Assembly: GCA_019973155.2 (NCBI GenBank)
Contig: BPQB01000019.1
Span: forward strand, 62,001 to 126,000
DNA length: 64,000 nucleotides
Direction: 5' to 3'
Source of the DNA: Phanerochaete sordida
Taxonomy: Eukaryota > Basidiomycota > Agaricomycetes > Polyporales > Phanerochaetaceae
Part shown: piece by piece, positions 23,045-33,240 of the stretch
How positions within the stretch are numbered: the stretch's first letter is position 1
Layout: each line of letters starts with the position of its first letter
Made by a program: the position numbers and the translations under genes
The notes under the pieces: generated by a model
Database searches by the model: none
Seen by the model: the letters and a program-made list of their open reading frames with translations, nothing else
What the model was told of the DNA's origin: nothing

Positions 23045-23427
23045 GCCGTCTGCGCGAGAAGAGGCGAAGTCTGGGTCGAGGTGTGTTTCTTGGGTGCGTG
23101 GGGTGCGTTGTAGCTGGTTTCCAAGTTCGCCTATACTGCTATCCTCTAAATAATGTCCCGATTGCGGACGGTCTCATCTGTAGCCTCAAAGATGTCCTTG
23201 GCTGCCTGTATTGGTGCGCCGCCGTTGTTGCTGTGTGTGTGCGTCGTTTGTTGTATTAGCACTCATCGAACGAAAACATGGAAAGTCCCAAAAAGCCGAG
23301 CCACAGTCCTCAGTCTCGACCCTAAGTACTACTCTGCAATATACAGTCCGAAGTAATCCTACACTGTCCATAACAATCCTATAGGTCATTCGGGTCGTTC
23401 TGCTTCGTTGTCTCTCCGGGCCCCTGT
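23045..23427. other. Convergent 3' intergenic region
   Basis: Stops at 23044 (+) and 23428 (-) face each other. The 383 bp between them should hold both 3' UTRs; no gene is seen. Confidence 0.5.
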
Positions 23428-25262
23428 CTACCGAGTGCGCTTGAACAGCTGCTTGAGTGAGCTCCAACCAACGCGGCGGTGTGCGACGAGGGACTCGGAG
23501 CTCGCAGACCAACAGGAGACTCCACCTCTCTCCCCCAGCGGCAGGACCTCCCCCGATTCCATACACTGCGCGCTCATCATGTGTAGCCCGCTGTCAAGCG
23601 GCGCTTTCGCGAACGGATCTTGCGCGACGAGGTCGGGTGCGAACGAATCGCCGGAGAGCTTTCCGCTGAGCTTGACGGAGGCTTTGAACGCGAGACTGTC
23701 GGGTATGGAGACGGGCGAGGGCGGCGGGGTGTCTGCTTTCTTCGGGATACGAAGCAGCGGCTTCGACAGTGCGCGTCGCAGCCACTGTGTCGGAGAGGTT
23801 GGCGTCGTTGGTGAGGATGGACACTCGGAGCTCGCAGACTCAGAGCGGGGATAGAAGGTATGCCTTATTGGCGAGGTCTATGATAGGATGAGACACGAGT
23901 ATGAGAGCGGTCACTGATTGAACGTACGGTAGGAGTCCGGAGAGCTGGAGAGTCTGGTGGCGTCGAGTACATGGACGAGGCGTCGTCGTAGTCGGAGAGG
24001 ATGTAGTGCGTTATGGATGCACGGTCGTCGTCGTCCGACGCAGAATCGGGGCCCCACCGTCCATAGTTATCAACCCACTCTACCTCGTCCCCATCGTCCC
24101 CAACAACCGCGCTGCTGGGCTGCGAAGGCCTCGTGGGCACATTGACGAGCTCATCTACAGACGGAATGGTGAGGACAATCTTCGGAGTAGTGTTCTGCGG
24201 CACCGCTGGGGAAATGTCCTCGGTGAGGTATGCGAGCCGAGCGGGTGGTGATGGCGGAACAGTCTCCGCTGAGCTGCCGGATAGAGACGGTTGGGAGCCG
24301 GAAGAGGCAGAGGAGGAGTCGTAGTGGACGTGTATAGCATTCCGCGAACGTGGTAGAGACGAAAAGCGCGGAGGAGGGTGAACCAGTCTGCGGGTAGGTG
24401 GGCGCGGAGCATGTACGCGCACGTCCATCGCATGCAAGTCGCGCGCAAGCTCTTCAAGCTGCTTGATAGTCTCACTGATGTCCCTGTCGGTGTCTGATGA
24501 GAGGAATAGAGGGCGGGTCGGGGAGTTGAAAGGTGTGGCATCGGGACCTCGTGCCAGCCAACAGTCGGACTGACTTATAGGGCTCGTCGGGCTCGGCTCA
24601 GAAATAACATCTGAGAACCCGGAATAAGCGTACGCGTCGGTGATATGTTCGTCGTTATAGGAGTGTGAGCGAGAATTCAACGAGGATTTTCGCGGAGGGG
24701 GCTGCGCGTTCACAAGCGTTGGACTAGAAGGCGCCTCGGATTTAGCCACGTGGGAATCCTTCCGAATCCTCGGAAATCGTCGAGGAAACGGTGAGACAGG
24801 TGAGAGAGCTCGTAGCGTAGTCATGAATGAGGGGTCTTCAAGGTCTAGGAAAGAATGCGCATGGTGGAGAGGTTCGTATGAGGACTGTCGAGATATAGCG
24901 GAAGCGAGAGGTGTCGAGCATTGCAAGGAAGCGGAAATAGAGGGGTTTGCGAACGGAGGAAGAACCGAGGATGACGAGACCACGGGAAACGTGGAAACCG
25001 TGAAAGAGCAAGATGCCGAACCGTGGAATAGGACCGACGTTTGCTTGGCTCGGCAGGATTGATGCGATGTACTCGGCGGACTGATAGACTTTATGAGGTC
25101 TGTGCAAGAAGCAGCCCGGCGCACAGGTTTCACAAACGGACCCCAACTCGAAGACGACCTCGTTGCAAGGGGTGAGCTAGAAGTTGAGCATGCTGGCATC
25201 GCGTGCGGAGTTCCGCTGAACGAGTAGCCGTCGTTCAAGCTCAGGCGGATGGATGCGGCCAT
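23428..25262 (-). CDS. Hypothetical disordered Ser/Pro-rich protein, 594 aa
   Basis: Two exons on the minus strand: 25262..23928 and 23877..23428, joined by a 50-nt intron (GTACGT..CATAG) that keeps the frame; 594 aa. The start is the first ATG in the frame. The protein is largely disordered, with many SP/TP sites, acidic patches (GDDGDEVEWVDNYGRW, DSASDDDDR) and a short helical segment ISETIKQLEELARDLHAMDV near residue 265. The second exon ends with basic WSSLKQLFKRTR. I do not recognise a family. Reality is supported by the long frame, the frame-preserving intron and coding-like composition in both exons. The density of SP/TP sites suggests a kinase-regulated scaffold, which is inference. 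Confidence 0.65.
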
Positions 25263-25362
25263 TGAACAAGCCGATGGGTAAGCTGAGAATATCAAGGGTA
25301 CACAGCGAGTAGAGGCTTGGACGCGGTCGGGGGCCTGGGGCGGCTGGCTGTTGTGAACGAGA

Positions 25363-25792
25363 CTAGACTCTCGTATCGCTTATGAGGACGATGCAGGTCG
25401 CAAACACGACCACCGCGACAGCGGCCATAACATAAAAGTGAGGCCTAGGATATCATAAGTACGATATGTATGCGGCTCTGGTTTACGCACTTGACTGCGG
25501 TTAGGAACCCTTTCATGTCCTGCATATCCTGATATCCTCGACGGTACTCCCAAACGCCCGCCCCGATTGCTACGAGGGCTGTGACGACCTCTATAGAGGC
25601 AAGAGGAATACTGCCCGCCGAGTGGGGAGTGTCTCCAGATGGATCAGAGGGTGACGGTAAGCGTGCATTGAGGAGAACAGACGCAGCCAATAGCAAGAGC
25701 AGGGATGCGAGACGAAGATGGCTGAGCAGGTTCCGCTCAAGCATGGCATAGTCGCGTGCGGCGCTGCCTGTATTCTCGCAGATCTGAGGCAT
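25363..25792 (-). CDS. DUF202 small membrane protein
   Basis: Two exons on the minus strand: 25792..25491 and 25444..25363 with a 46-nt intron; 127 aa. The segment ENTGSAARDYAMLERNLLSH is the DUF202 signature: short polar N terminus, then RDxxxxERN before the first helix. Three hydrophobic helices follow (LRLASLLLLLAASVLL, ASIEVVTALVAIGAGVW, FYVMAAVAVVVFATCIVLI). DUF202 proteins in fungi include short vacuolar or plasma-membrane proteins; a related domain follows the SPX/VTC core in polyphosphate polymerase subunits. No SPX or VTC domain is present here. The ATG at 25792 is the first in frame. It diverges from the gene at 26098. Confidence 0.8.
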
Positions 25793-26097
25793 CGTGAACG
25801 GCGAGCAGAGATAGTAGGGGCCCAAGACAAAGCGCAGAGCTCGACGTCGGCGTCGCTGTCGGCGGCAGCGGGCCCAGGCTCTAATTCGGAATGGAGGAAG
25901 CGCCTTCACGTGACGAATATTTCGCGGTGATTATTTGGCGCCATGTTTGGTCCAAGTTCGACTTGGGGCGCTTTCGCGGTCCCGTACCTTGTTCTCAACG
26001 CTTTGCGTGCTCCCCCCACACTCTTTACCGGCAACCCCCTCACGACGGGCTTACTGCCCTGACGACTCTGCACGACAACTACTTCAAAGCTTCAACC
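25793..26097. promoter_or_regulatory. Divergent promoter region (DUF202 / 647-aa protein)
   Basis: 305 bp separate the start codons of the two divergent genes, so both core promoters and 5' leaders must share it. No clear TATA element is seen. Confidence 0.5.
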
Positions 26098-28138
26098 ATG
26101 GGATTCTTCAAGCGGTTTTTCTCAATTGGAAGCAAGAAGTCGAGGCGCGCTAGGCAGCAGGCTCGTCACGATGAACGCGTCGACGCGACTGGAGGGTTGC
26201 TTCAGGTCTACCAGCAGCAGGCAGACAAAGAAGCGACACAGCTACTTCGCTCGTCCTCTGCTCAGCTCTCTGTTGTATCAGAAGTGGATCACGCTGCGCT
26301 GCCTCCTCTCCGTGAGTAGTTCCATCACGCTCTGGTACCTGGTCTCACACATACTGTAGCTTCATCTGCAGACGTTGTTGTTCCTACACCTATACCCAAT
26401 CCTGTCAAGGCAGAGTGCGGAGCTCATCGTCAAGGAACATATACTGTGAAAGTCCTCGAGCGGAGACTTGAGTCACGAACCGAGTTCCCTAACGCCAATC
26501 CCCCGATGAACAATAATGGACCTGATGCTCTTGAAGATTCTCCTCTTGCCAAGCGTGTCAACCCTCGTCGCGTTCCCATCACCCCCAAGGATCAGAGCAG
26601 GCTGCTCCGTCTGCGTCAGGATCCGTCCGTTGTCAGTCTTCTGACCATGTACGACGACAATGGGCGCATCTCCTCCACCGCGTTCTCGAATACGCCACTG
26701 CCTCACGGCTCTCTGGACGATCTTCCTGGACGACAGCCAATTAAGCGTTCCGGATCGACCCTTCGTCAACTCTTGGGTGGCGCAGAGGGCGGAGATAACA
26801 CTGCAGAGGGCGACATCTCCTGGGCTGAGCGGTACCTGGGGTAAGCAAGTTTGTGCTAGAGCGGTAACCCATGCTGATGACTTTCATAGCGAGCATATCA
26901 GCAGCACGCACTCTCTTGCATCTACTGCTCCTGTAGAAACACCTAAAGACTCTCATTCCATTCACGATCCTTCAGCAAAACCTTCCTTACCAAAGGTCAC
27001 GCTCCCTTCCGAATTCTCGGACGAGCTGTCGACTACGTACCCTTTCATCTCCTCCCTGGAGGTTGAAGTGAACGAAACGGCTGATCGCGAGCTGCCTTCG
27101 TTTAATGAAGAGAGCAAGGTCGAGGAACCTCCTACCCCGAAGCGTGCCGCCGAAGTGTTCGGATTTCTGCCTCATCGTAGGAAGTCCATGCTGGAGCGAC
27201 AACGTAGCCAGTCTTCGCACTTGCAATACCCTCCGTCCCTCCCTCCCAAGGACGACATACCTCCCCTTCCCTCACTCCCTCTCCCAAAGCCAACTACACC
27301 CAGTCCTGATACCAGCGATACTTCAGTGACTTCCGTTGCCCAGATACATACCGCCACCGTCACAAATCTCAAGCTCACTCCCACTCTCAACCCGCTATCG
27401 CGCTCCTCGGATATCTTGAACACGTTGTATACTACGCAATCACCCGTTTCCATTCCTCTTACAGAACGCTCGTCATCTCCACCAGTCCCACAAGTCATGG
27501 CTCGGTCACATCTTACCGGAGATTCGCAAGCGACTGTCGCCTCTAGTTCCTCGAGCTCGAGCAGGATACCCCGCGGACCACGCCCACTGGCTAACGGCGC
27601 TTCAGGCAAAACACGCACGCAACCTACCGGATCCAAGCGATCCACCGACGCTCATCTCCTCAAGGTCGAAGAGACCATTCGCGACATCACCACTGAGCTC
27701 CCCACTCCCGCCCCTACGCCGGTGCACCGCTCACGCATCTCGAAGTCGTCACATGACCCGCATACACCCGTACGGACTCGCCAGCCCAAACGCCGCATGG
27801 CATCGCAAGCGTCGAGTGTGGGGAGCCACGACGGCGACGAGAACATGCCCCGCGTGGGACACGCCAAGAGACACCCGCGTAAGTCCTCGCGCCAAGACGC
27901 CAAGGACAAGGAGAACACCCCTCCCACGACGCTGCCTCTGCGCACAATCTTCGACGTGCGTCATCCGAACCTCGTGCACGGAGAGCCGCCGTCTCCCGCG
28001 TCGTCCTCTGAGCTCTCGCCGGTTGCGAAAGAGATGATGATGTCCCTTCGCAAGCAGCGCATGCGCGCTCGCGAAGAGGTCCGCCCACGGCGCAGCCCGC
28101 CCAAACAGCATACACGCAGGCCCGCCGTCGCCTGGTAG
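26098..28138 (+). CDS. Hypothetical disordered basic protein, 647 aa
   Basis: Three exons: 26098..26311, 26360..26840, 26890..28138; introns 48 and 49 nt; 647 aa. The N terminus MGFFKRFFSIGSKKSRRARQ combines aromatic and basic residues, as in membrane- or nucleic-acid-contacting tails. The body is Ser/Pro/Thr-rich with repeated PPLPSLPLPKP and LPTPAPTP motifs. A KEN tripeptide occurs in DKENTPP, a possible APC/C degron. The C terminus is basic (SLRKQRMRAREEVRPRRS). I do not recognise the family. The start is supported by the divergent arrangement and an open frame. Confidence 0.65.
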
Positions 28139-28482
28139 GATTTGTACTATTATAACCCCCGTCTCGTTTCGATTTCTTTTTCTTGTGGTTTGGCCCCTAC
28201 AGAGCGGCCTTTTGTTCTCAGCCTCGTCCCCGCTATCGCTATCTCCCAGTCAAGTTTTCTCCGCATATCCGCGTCCCTGTCCAAGTAGCTATTCGCCTCC
28301 TGTCGATGTTCGTCGTCGTGTTATTTATCGCAAATGTTGTCTTCGCTTGCGTTGTCTTTACCTCCTGTGGACTTATGGTTTCTTAGGTCAAGCTCCCTTT
28401 GCCTGCTGCCAATCAGTTCACCAGAATTGTTGAGCACTACAATACTAAGGGACAGGTTCCAGCATATAAGATACGGAAGCGA
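28139..28482. other. Convergent 3' intergenic region
   Basis: 344 bp between the stop at 28138 (+) and the stop at 28483 (-). It is pyrimidine-rich at its left side; no gene is seen. Confidence 0.5.
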
Positions 28483-30410
28483 TTACGGGTAAGGCGGTGG
28501 CGGTACAGTAGCGGGCTGCTGCGTCATGACATGATGGTTGTAATCCTCCGCGTCGAACACGACCTCGGCCTCGCGCACCTCGCAGTCGCCATCGAGCGGC
28601 GCGTAGCCCGCGCGCGCACGCCTCTGCCGGAGAAGGTGACGCACGCCAAGCACGGCCACGACGGCGAGCATCGCGAGCACAAGCGTAAACGTGCCAACGA
28701 GGAGCGCGACAGCGACGGGCCCGAACGCGGCCGCGAGTTCCGTGACACAGCCCGCGGCGTGGTGCACGACGCGCAGCGGCACCATCCCGAACGACGGGCG
28801 CGCGTGCGTCACGACCGTAACCCGCATGCGCTCGCGCGAGAGCCGCGCCGCGAGCGTGTGCAGGCTCGCCTGCGCGCTGCGCTTCACGTCGAGCGCGAGC
28901 GAGCCGGTGGTGCTGTTCGCGAGCGCGGCGTTGTTCTTCTGGACCTGGCTCATGCGCACCGCCGCGAACTCGCTCTTCGCGGCGTGCCGCGAGGTCGTGC
29001 CGAGCATCTGGACGAAGGGCACGCCGGCGGTGGCGTTGTTGGGCGTCCAGTCGCCGTAGTCGAAGCTGTGTGCGTGGTCGGCGGCCAGACGTGCCAGATG
29101 GGGCTGAAGTCACTCACGATGTATAGACGTTCTTCAGGAAGGAGTCTCCCAGGATGAAGTCGAAACCAGTGACTGCGCCCGGAGGCAGGTTGATTCCGCT
29201 GATCCAACATGTCAGAAAGCGTTTCCCGCACAACGACAATGTCGCCAGGACACGCACCGGTAGGCATTGGTGCAGATGGTCTGGTTGCCATTGCTCGTGA
29301 CGGTCGTGATGTCAAGCGGGTGGATGGTAATGTTCTGCCCGCCGAACTCGAACACGAGCTCAGTCGTGTTCTCACAGGGAACGACCCAGAGACCGCTCGT
29401 CGCGTTGAACTGCGCGCCGGGGATGCTGCTGTAGATGAAGTCGACGGCGGCAGGTGGGATCTGGGAGAACGTGAAGCCGGTGTCAAGGACGACGACCTGC
29501 TGGCCGGGCTGGACCGTGTCGACGTTCGAGGCGTTGAACTGGAAGGCCTTGCCGTTGACTCTCATTGAGTCCATGACGACGGACCATCGCGGCGTATCCG
29601 TGATGTTGGTTCCAATCTGCGCCGGGGTGCGGTACAGCTTTGTCTGCATGCCGACGTCCTCGAAGCCGTCCACGTACTCGCCGATTGTAAACGCGCCTTC
29701 CTCGGGGCCGTCCTCGTCGTACGAGCGTCCTAGCAGCACTGTGAACATGTTCGGCGCCGAGGTGTTCTGCGCGAACACCCGCGACATGAAACTCAAGCCC
29801 TGGGTATCGTTACGCCCAAAGTTCTTGATCGTCTCGAGGAAGACGGTGGAACCGAGGTCGAAGGAAAGGCCGAGGATGCCGTAGATATTGTTACTGAAGA
29901 TCGCACCAAAGTCCGTGGCGTTCGTGGCGTTCAGGATCGCTACACGCGAGGTCAGCAGCTACTCGAGCTACAATGACAGAGGGGTCGCACCTTGCGAGGG
30001 AACCGTGTGAGGGCCGAGGGTCATATCGGCAAATGCAACATTGCCCGTCACTTGGCCGATACCGAAAGTCAGGTTGGCCTGGATGTCGGTCGTGTTCGTC
30101 AAGTTGAGAGGGGTAGGGGGCAAGACCCAGACATCCGACGAGCCGGTATCGAGCTGAATGGGAAAGTTCTGACCACCGAGCGTAATGTTCGTAGCATACT
30201 ACTCATAGCTCAGTAAATGTGTCAGTTGAAAGCAACATCTTGACTTACTACCACATCTCTCTCGTTCTCCACATTCTGGTCTAGGCGTGTCTTCTGCACC
30301 CAGATAGCACCGCTGTACTCATGCTGGTGGCGCCTGGCAACCACAGGGAGGTGAAGGGCATTAGCGATACCGCACAGCGATACAAAAAAGAGGGCAAGGC
30401 GGGCGTTCAT
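28483..30410 (-). CDS. Membrane-anchored aspartic protease 2 (peptidase family A1)
   Basis: Five exons on the minus strand: 30410..30249, 30198..29991, 29939..29258, 29198..29118, 29065..28483; 571 aa. It has a signal peptide (LALFFVSLCGIANA), catalytic motifs QLDTGSSDVWV (Asp71) and VVLDTGFTF (Asp276), many N-glycosylation sequons (for example NATNATD, NTTEL), then FDFILGDSFLKNVY and FDYGDW. After a spacer come one transmembrane helix (AVALLVGTFTLVLAMLAVVAVL, about residue 500) and a cytosolic tail with GYAPLDGD and a terminal PPPPYP. The layout equals that of the protease at 9027-10988, and the introns after PSQ and before FDYGD are at the same positions and phases; the other introns differ. 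The propeptide is short. Likely a cell-surface or endomembrane processing protease. Confidence 0.9.
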
Positions 30411-30981
30411 TTCCAGATGAACTAAAGAACGTAAAAAGAGGGAGAAAAAGAAAGCGAAGAAAGGTGAACCGAAGGGAGCGGGAAACGACCACTAGAGAGC
30501 CCCATCTGCCAGGCTGGAGTCTTATAGAGGACGATGCTTGCGATGATGCCAACTTGGAGGCTATCCGCGGCCGTGATGAAACATCCACGGCCAAGCAACC
30601 AACTTTGTGGCGACACTGCAGGCGATTCGCGCTTATCTCGATCTTGCCTTTTCAGGCTAAGCGACACTGCTCGTCCCTCGCGTCAGAGCGGGACACGCCC
30701 CAAGCCATCATGTCTCTACGTCTTCCATCTCTGCTAGGCCCTTGAAACATATCGAACACGCGTAAGCCAAGCGCATCACAATGCAGAAACACTTACGAGC
30801 GGAGCGTCGGGCGCGTTCTCCGTCCTTTCCTCCAGGATTTATCTGTCTCTCCCCAGTACTGTTGCAAAGCGGGCTGGACCGTCAGGATGTCAGCCGTACC
30901 CAACGCGACTAGGAGGCCAAGCACAGGTCTTTGCTCCTCCCGTTGACCCTCGTCTGTCTTTACTCTGCTCGCAAAACCACG
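30411..30981. promoter_or_regulatory. Divergent promoter region (protease 2 / 681-aa protein)
   Basis: 571 bp between divergent start codons. On the minus strand a CTATAAG element (about 30522-30528) lies about 115 bp upstream of the protease start and is a candidate TATA box. No other element is assigned. Confidence 0.45.
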
Positions 30982-33083
30982 ATGGATCAGCAGCACTCCA
31001 AGACCAGCCGCCCATCGTTGCCCCAGGACGACTCTAGCGGCTCGCTGAACATTAACGAACTGGTTACCCACAAATTCGACAATCTTTTGACTACCTCTCT
31101 TTCTTCCCTACCGACCTTGAGCGGCGCACTCTCCTTCAGCGACGTCCCTGATTTTCCTCGAGACAAATGCTCGCCTCCGCTCTTCGTCAACCTCACCAGA
31201 ACGCCTACTCTGTCATGTCCTGGCTCGCAATCGCTCTGTCACCCATCGGAGGTCACAATCTCGGTTCCAACAACGTCTCGGATGCAAATGATGCTGTTGG
31301 AACCCATCTCTGTCACTCGGTGGTCGGTGAGTCTCGAGAATATGGTACGGACTTGGGCGGTCACTCATACTGCGACGCCCAGGATCGCAACACCGCGTTC
31401 GCGTCGAATTGCCACCAGATCCCTGAAGACGACATCTCCGAGGAAAGTCACCCGCCAACATGGAAGGCTGAAGGCTCTCTTTATTCGCCCGAAACATTTC
31501 AAGACATGCTGAAAGCACGGCGTACGCGTTCCTCTGCAATGGGCAACATCGCGGAGTCGTCCAGGGCTACTCCAGATGATGACTCGTACGATGATCCTGG
31601 CGCGAACTCAATCTTTGTCAACCGCTCGACAGATACACCCGACAAACCTGCACGCTCTGTACGCGTACCTACCATCACTCTGTCGAATTCGACTGCGGTC
31701 ATGCCCATGCCCCTCTCGCTAGAGTCCTCTCAGTGCATTGCTTCTCTTGCTACCCGCCGAGGTCTTAAAGGGCCTGCTCCACTCGACTTGCCAGCACCGA
31801 GTGCCAATCTCTCCGCCGACGGTCTCTATCCCGGCATACCGACGCCTTTTCTCGGCTCCCCCAGTGGATACAGCCCGACATTCGAGTTTGCCGAGAACCC
31901 TTCGGACTTCAGTCTAGATCTGATCACCATGTGCCGAGATCTACGGTCACGCTGCCCACCATTGCACCCACCGTCGCCGCCCAGGGAAAGGCCATCCACT
32001 CCGACCCTCCCGCTCAGCGACTCCGACTCTTCGGATAGCCCTGTGTCGGATGCCGACTCGGATGACTGGGCATTCGCCAAGGATCTCATGGCCACACACG
32101 GCATGGCGGTGACTGCTGAAGTCTTGAAAGGTGGCCACGAGGACTTGCCTGATGCGACATTGCAAGAGGGCGATTCTTTCTCTTTGGACTCGGCGCCTAC
32201 TCTCACCAACTCTCCTCTCATCGACGACGACACCCCAGAGGCTTCAACATCCTCTATTGCTGAACCAGGCACCAGGGACTCCACACAACAGCGCCGACGA
32301 CGCACAGTAATCATCGAAACGCCACGCAACAGCATGTGCGCGAAGCCTGCACGCATCACAGTCGATCTTTCCCACCTGGCTGACACTGACGACTCGACTG
32401 CGGCCGGGGCCACCTTCGACACGCCACTCCCTCTCGAGACGCCCGATTTCATGTCCCTCCTGCAGAGCACCCCCCCTTCGCGACCGACGAGCAGCGCGAC
32501 GCTGCGTCCGATCCGCTCGATTCTCAAGACGCGCGAGAAGAAGCGCGTCCGGTTCTCTCTGATGCCAGGGCCGGACGACGACGACGCCGACGACCTGCAC
32601 TCTGCGTTCGACGACGACGACACCAGCGGCGACGCGCGCGGGCGCGAGCGTGCCGCCACGATCCCGCAGTGCCGCCGCTCCGCTAGTCCCCACCACTCCC
32701 GCCTGAGCGCGCCGAGCATGTTCTCCCCGGCCGACCGCGTGAGCTTCCCGAGACACCCCGCGGCCAAGTCGCTCAAGCGGCGCGGCGCCGAGCCTGACGC
32801 GACGCCGACGCCGCCGAGCAAGAGCGCGAAGACGCGCCGCAGCCTGCCGCTCGTCCCGCGTGCAGTCGACAAGGCGGAGGTCGGAGCCCCGAAGGCGCTG
32901 TCGAGCCGCGCTGCTCGCCGGTCGATGCCTGCCGAGACCAAGAAGAGCACGGGCAAGCGCGGCTCGGCCGACGAGAACGCTGGGCGCAGGCATAGCGAGG
33001 ATGGGAAGTTTGGTGCGAAGACGGGCAGCCCTCCGAAGAGCCGCATGCCGTTCCGCGCAATTCTGGGCAAGTTCCGGGTCTAG
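30982..33083 (+). CDS. Hypothetical disordered protein with RVxF-like PP1-docking motif, 681 aa
   Basis: Two exons: 30982..31326 and 31383..33083, joined by a 56-nt intron (GTGAGT..CCCAG); 681 aa. The start MDQQHSKTSRPS is the first ATG in the frame. Most of the chain is disordered and Ser/Thr/Pro-rich, with acidic clusters (DSDSSDSPVSDADSDDW). Around residues 490-506 is SILKTREKKRVRFSLMPG; KRVRF fits the RVxF consensus used by regulatory subunits to dock on protein phosphatase 1, and it is followed by a long acidic run (DDDDADD). The C-terminal third is strongly basic. I do not know the family; a chromatin- or PP1-linked role is inference from the motif only. Confidence 0.65.
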
Positions 33084-33240
33084 GGTAGCCGCGTGACTTT
33101 GTGCATGGCAGTGTGGTATCTTCATACGTAAATACAGCGTGTATGCTTAGCATTGCCCCAGTATACACGATGGCATCGAGCAGAATGGAACAACGGCACG
33201 TTTGGTGTACTATACAGCGAGAACCTCGGCATTCTTGCCT

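Noticed and set aside
31826..33070. 414-codon open frame antisense to the 681-aa protein
   Set aside because: It mirrors a GC-rich coding exon on the opposite strand. It has no motif, and the sense frame has a consistent splice structure and start.
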